From an uncultured Lentisphaeria bacterium (GTDB lineage Bacteria; Verrucomicrobiota; Lentisphaeria; Victivallales; Victivallaceae), in NCBI GenBank assembly GCA_949298665.1, contig CASFXO010000143.1:1-7421 (forward strand): a DNA stretch of 7,421 nt, written 5' to 3'. Positions 5,696 to 7,421 of the stretch are shown piece after piece (positions within the stretch are counted from its first letter, which is position 1; every line of letters begins with the position of its first letter). The translations under genes and the position numbers were made by a program. The notes beneath the pieces are model-generated. The model was not told the DNA's origin, searched no databases, and saw only the letters and a list, made by a program, of their open reading frames with translations.

Positions 5696-7421
5696 GACCG
5701 CGTCTCCCGATAAATCTCCCTGTCTCGGAAGCGGCGCCAGACGGTTTCGAACCAGCCATCGCACTCCGGCAGAGGCCGCCGCGCCACCCAGCGGGAAACG
5801 ACGGCGGCGCCGTCCCATTCGGTTTCCAGCACCCGTTCCCGGAAACGTTCATCTTCCGGCACCGGCCTCCCATTCCAGTCCAGTACCAGCGCAGAACCGC
5901 GCGAACCGCACCCGGACGCAGCCTGAAAGGCGGTCGCCTCCAGATAAACCAGATGCGCCAGACACAACTGCACATTGCGCAGTCCCTCGGCGGCATCCGC
6001 CGCCGGATAGCCTTCGCGCCGGATGGCGTCGTACTGGGTGCGGGCTGCGGCGACGGCTTCCGCCAGGCGTCCGGCATCGCGCAGCTGCGCGCCGTATGCC
6101 GTCATGCGTCGCCGGAATTCCCGCCGGTCCGCTTTCCAGTCGCGTTTCCCCTGCAGCAGGGTCTGCAATTCCCGACAGCACCGAATCGCGGCCTGTTCCG
6201 CAGCGGCCCGGTCCAACGTGGCTTCGCGACAGCAGCCGGCGATGTATTCCGCGGCCCGGAAGGCACCGACCTGTCCGGCGTTCAACGCGGCACCACCCGG
6301 CCGACAGACGCCGTGGGACCCGTTCACCTCTCCAATCGGAAAAAGCCGGCGGATATTTTCCGATTCATACCAGAGATTGCCGGCCAGACCGCCGTTATTG
6401 TGCTGAGCGCAGACCGCGACCTCCAGCGGTTCGACCGCCAGATCGATCCCGTGCTCCCGGTACAACGTCACTGCGCCGGGATTCATCCGTTCCAGCCGTT
6501 CCAGCGGCGTCCCGGACAACGCCTCCGAACGCCGCAGATATTCGTACGCCTCCGGCTGCAAGGCGGCAAAATCCAGCCCCGCCCCGTTCCTGCGGAAATC
6601 CAGAAACACCCGCCGTCCCCGTTCCGTCGTTTCCCGGTGCACCAGAATGTCGATCAGCGAGGAACCGTCCGGATATTTGCGCACGTCGAAGGGCCACTGA
6701 TAGCCTTTCAGGAAAATCATCGAATTCATCCGCCCCGCGTCCCCGTCGAACGCCGGCAACAGAAATTCCTGCTCGTCGCTCACCCCGTCGGCGGCGGTCG
6801 AGATGAATCGCGGCAGAACCTGCATATACGTTCCCGACACATTCCAGCGGAATTTCACGGACGCCAGACCGAACTGCGATTCCGGCAGGTTCCGCGCCCG
6901 CGCCCCCGCCGCCAGCGCCAGACCGATCGCGCCGGTCTGTACCGCAGGATAGACGCTGGCCGCGTACAGCCCCCCGGGACCACCCACCGCAAACACCACG
7001 TTTTCCGCGAGATACGCTTCAAAATCACCTCCGGTCCGGGGCACGGCAACGCAGCCGCAGGCCCGCCTGCCCCGTTCCTCTTCAAGCGTGAGCAACGCCA
7101 CCGCCACCCGTTTTTCAAGAACCGGGATCTTCCGGCGCTCCAGCTCGGCCATCAGCACCCGGCACATCTCCCGCGACGTGTACGGCCCGCAGCTCGTGGC
7201 CCGCTGCAAAGGATCGTGATCGGTTTTGTACCCGATGAACTGCCCGTACTCATCCCGGGGAAACGGCACGCCGAGGTTGACCAGATTGTCGAAACAGCGC
7301 GCAGAAAGAGCCGCCTCCACCAGCGCCAGATCCCCGTGCATCGAACCACCGTCGAAATAGGTCCGCGCCAGCATTTCCGGAGAATCCCCCTCGGCCCCAT
7401 ACATTCCGAGCTTATAATAAG
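5692..7421 (-). CDS. FAD-dependent oxidoreductase, fumarate reductase/succinate dehydrogenase flavoprotein-like (N-terminus beyond window)
   Basis: The frame is open to the right window edge. Five further complete codons upstream of the first in-window Met (7402-7404) read YYKLG, so the true start and the GxGxxG dinucleotide-binding motif lie outside the window. At least 575 residues are visible. Numbered from that Met: GYKTDHDPLQRATSCGPYTSREM (58-80), AENVVFAVGGPGGLYAAS (133-150, the second FAD-contact strand), AQHNNGGLAG (333-342) and LFPIGEVNGSHGVCRPGGAALNAG (354-377). The last two blocks match the C-terminal FAD and active-site region of fumarate-reductase/L-aspartate-oxidase flavoproteins, with H335, H364 and R368 as candidate substrate-binding residues. 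A helical C-terminal domain follows, as in SdhA/FrdA. No Fe-S or membrane-anchor subunit lies downstream, and the next genes are a regulator and another flavoenzyme, so it is probably a soluble dehydrogenase or reductase rather than a respiratory complex subunit. Substrate unknown. Confidence 0.85.
   Translation of the reverse strand, partial: YYKLGMYGAEGDSPEMLARTYFDGGSMHGDLALVEAALSARCFDNLVNLGVPFPRDEYGQFIGYKTDHDPLQRATSCGPYTSREMCRVLMAELERRKIPVLEKRVAVALLTLEEERGRRACGCVAVPRTGGDFEAYLAENVVFAVGGPGGLYAASVYPAVQTGAIGLALAAGARARNLPESQFGLASVKFRWNVSGTYMQVLPRFISTAADGVSDEQEFLLPAFDGDAGRMNSMIFLKGYQWPFDVRKYPDGSSLIDILVHRETTERGRRVFLDFRRNGAGLDFAALQPEAYEYLRRSEALSGTPLERLERMNPGAVTLYREHGIDLAVEPLEVAVCAQHNNGGLAGNLWYESENIRRLFPIGEVNGSHGVCRPGGAALNAGQVGAFRAAEYIAGCCREATLDRAAAEQAAIRCCRELQTLLQGKRDWKADRREFRRRMTAYGAQLRDAGRLAEAVAAARTQYDAIRREGYPAADAAEGLRNVQLCLAHLVYLEATAFQAASGCGSRGSALVLDWNGRPVPEDERFRERVLETEWDGAAVVSRWVARRPLPECDGWFETVWRRFRDREIYRETRS

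Noticed and set aside
5696..5818. N-terminal extension of the XRE-cupin regulator
   Set aside because: The extra residues are Arg/Gly/Ala-rich and lie inside the flavoprotein C-terminus. The GTG at 5695 gives a standard-length HTH start with GTGA coupling and a ribosome-binding site.
5568..6806. Plus-strand open frame of 412 codons opposite the FAD flavoprotein
   Set aside because: It is an Arg/Pro/Ser-rich shadow without domains; the minus strand carries the flavoprotein motifs.
1..7421. CRISPR arrays, tRNA or rRNA genes, insertion sequences, phage or defence genes
   Set aside because: I saw no regularly spaced repeats, cloverleaf-like sequence, transposase motifs or terminal inverted repeats anywhere in the window.

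Overview
This is a GC-rich, gene-dense bacterial window with seven genes, two of them cut by the window edges. There are no RNA genes, CRISPR arrays or insertion sequences that I can support. The organism is probably an anaerobe: it carries a radical SAM enzyme, an old-yellow-enzyme-type reductase and a fumarate-reductase-like flavoprotein. The flavoenzyme operon and the two-domain acyltransferase recall PVC-group bacteria such as Lentisphaerota (Victivallis-like). That placement comes from memory of family resemblance, not from a search, and is low to moderate in confidence.

Layout. (1) Positions 1-933, plus strand: the C-terminal tail of a BtuF/FepB-type ABC-transporter substrate-binding protein, followed 3 nt later by a small radical SAM protein. 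In that protein the middle cysteine of the CxxxCxxC cluster motif is a serine. (2) Positions 909-2186, minus strand: a two-domain NAT_N/GNAT_C-like acyltransferase whose 3' end overlaps the radical SAM gene by 25 bp. (3) Positions 2187-2322: an AT-rich divergent intergenic region that must hold the promoters for both sides. (4) Positions 2323-3705, plus strand: a translation pair, rpmE (ribosomal protein L31, zinc-binding form, GTG start) and prfA (peptide chain release factor 1). A strong terminator or attenuator hairpin lies between them, and a second hairpin sits on the prfA stop codon. (5) Positions 3724-7421, minus strand: a tight operon read from the right edge. In transcription order it holds a fumarate-reductase/succinate-dehydrogenase-like FAD flavoprotein (N-terminus outside the window), an XRE-cupin regulator joined to it by a GTGA start/stop overlap, and an NADH:flavin oxidoreductase 4 nt further on.

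How the genes work together. The rpmE-prfA pair is housekeeping. The minus-strand operon looks like a small catabolic or redox module: two flavoenzymes acting on an unknown unsaturated or oxygenated substrate, with a cupin-domain regulator that may sense that substrate. The substrate-binding protein/radical SAM pair suggests uptake of a cofactor-like or chelated-metal compound coupled to a radical SAM step, but the serine substitution leaves the enzyme's chemistry open. The two most interesting observations are the incomplete cysteine motifs in the radical SAM protein and in the old-yellow-enzyme relative. Each is one base change from a canonical cysteine.
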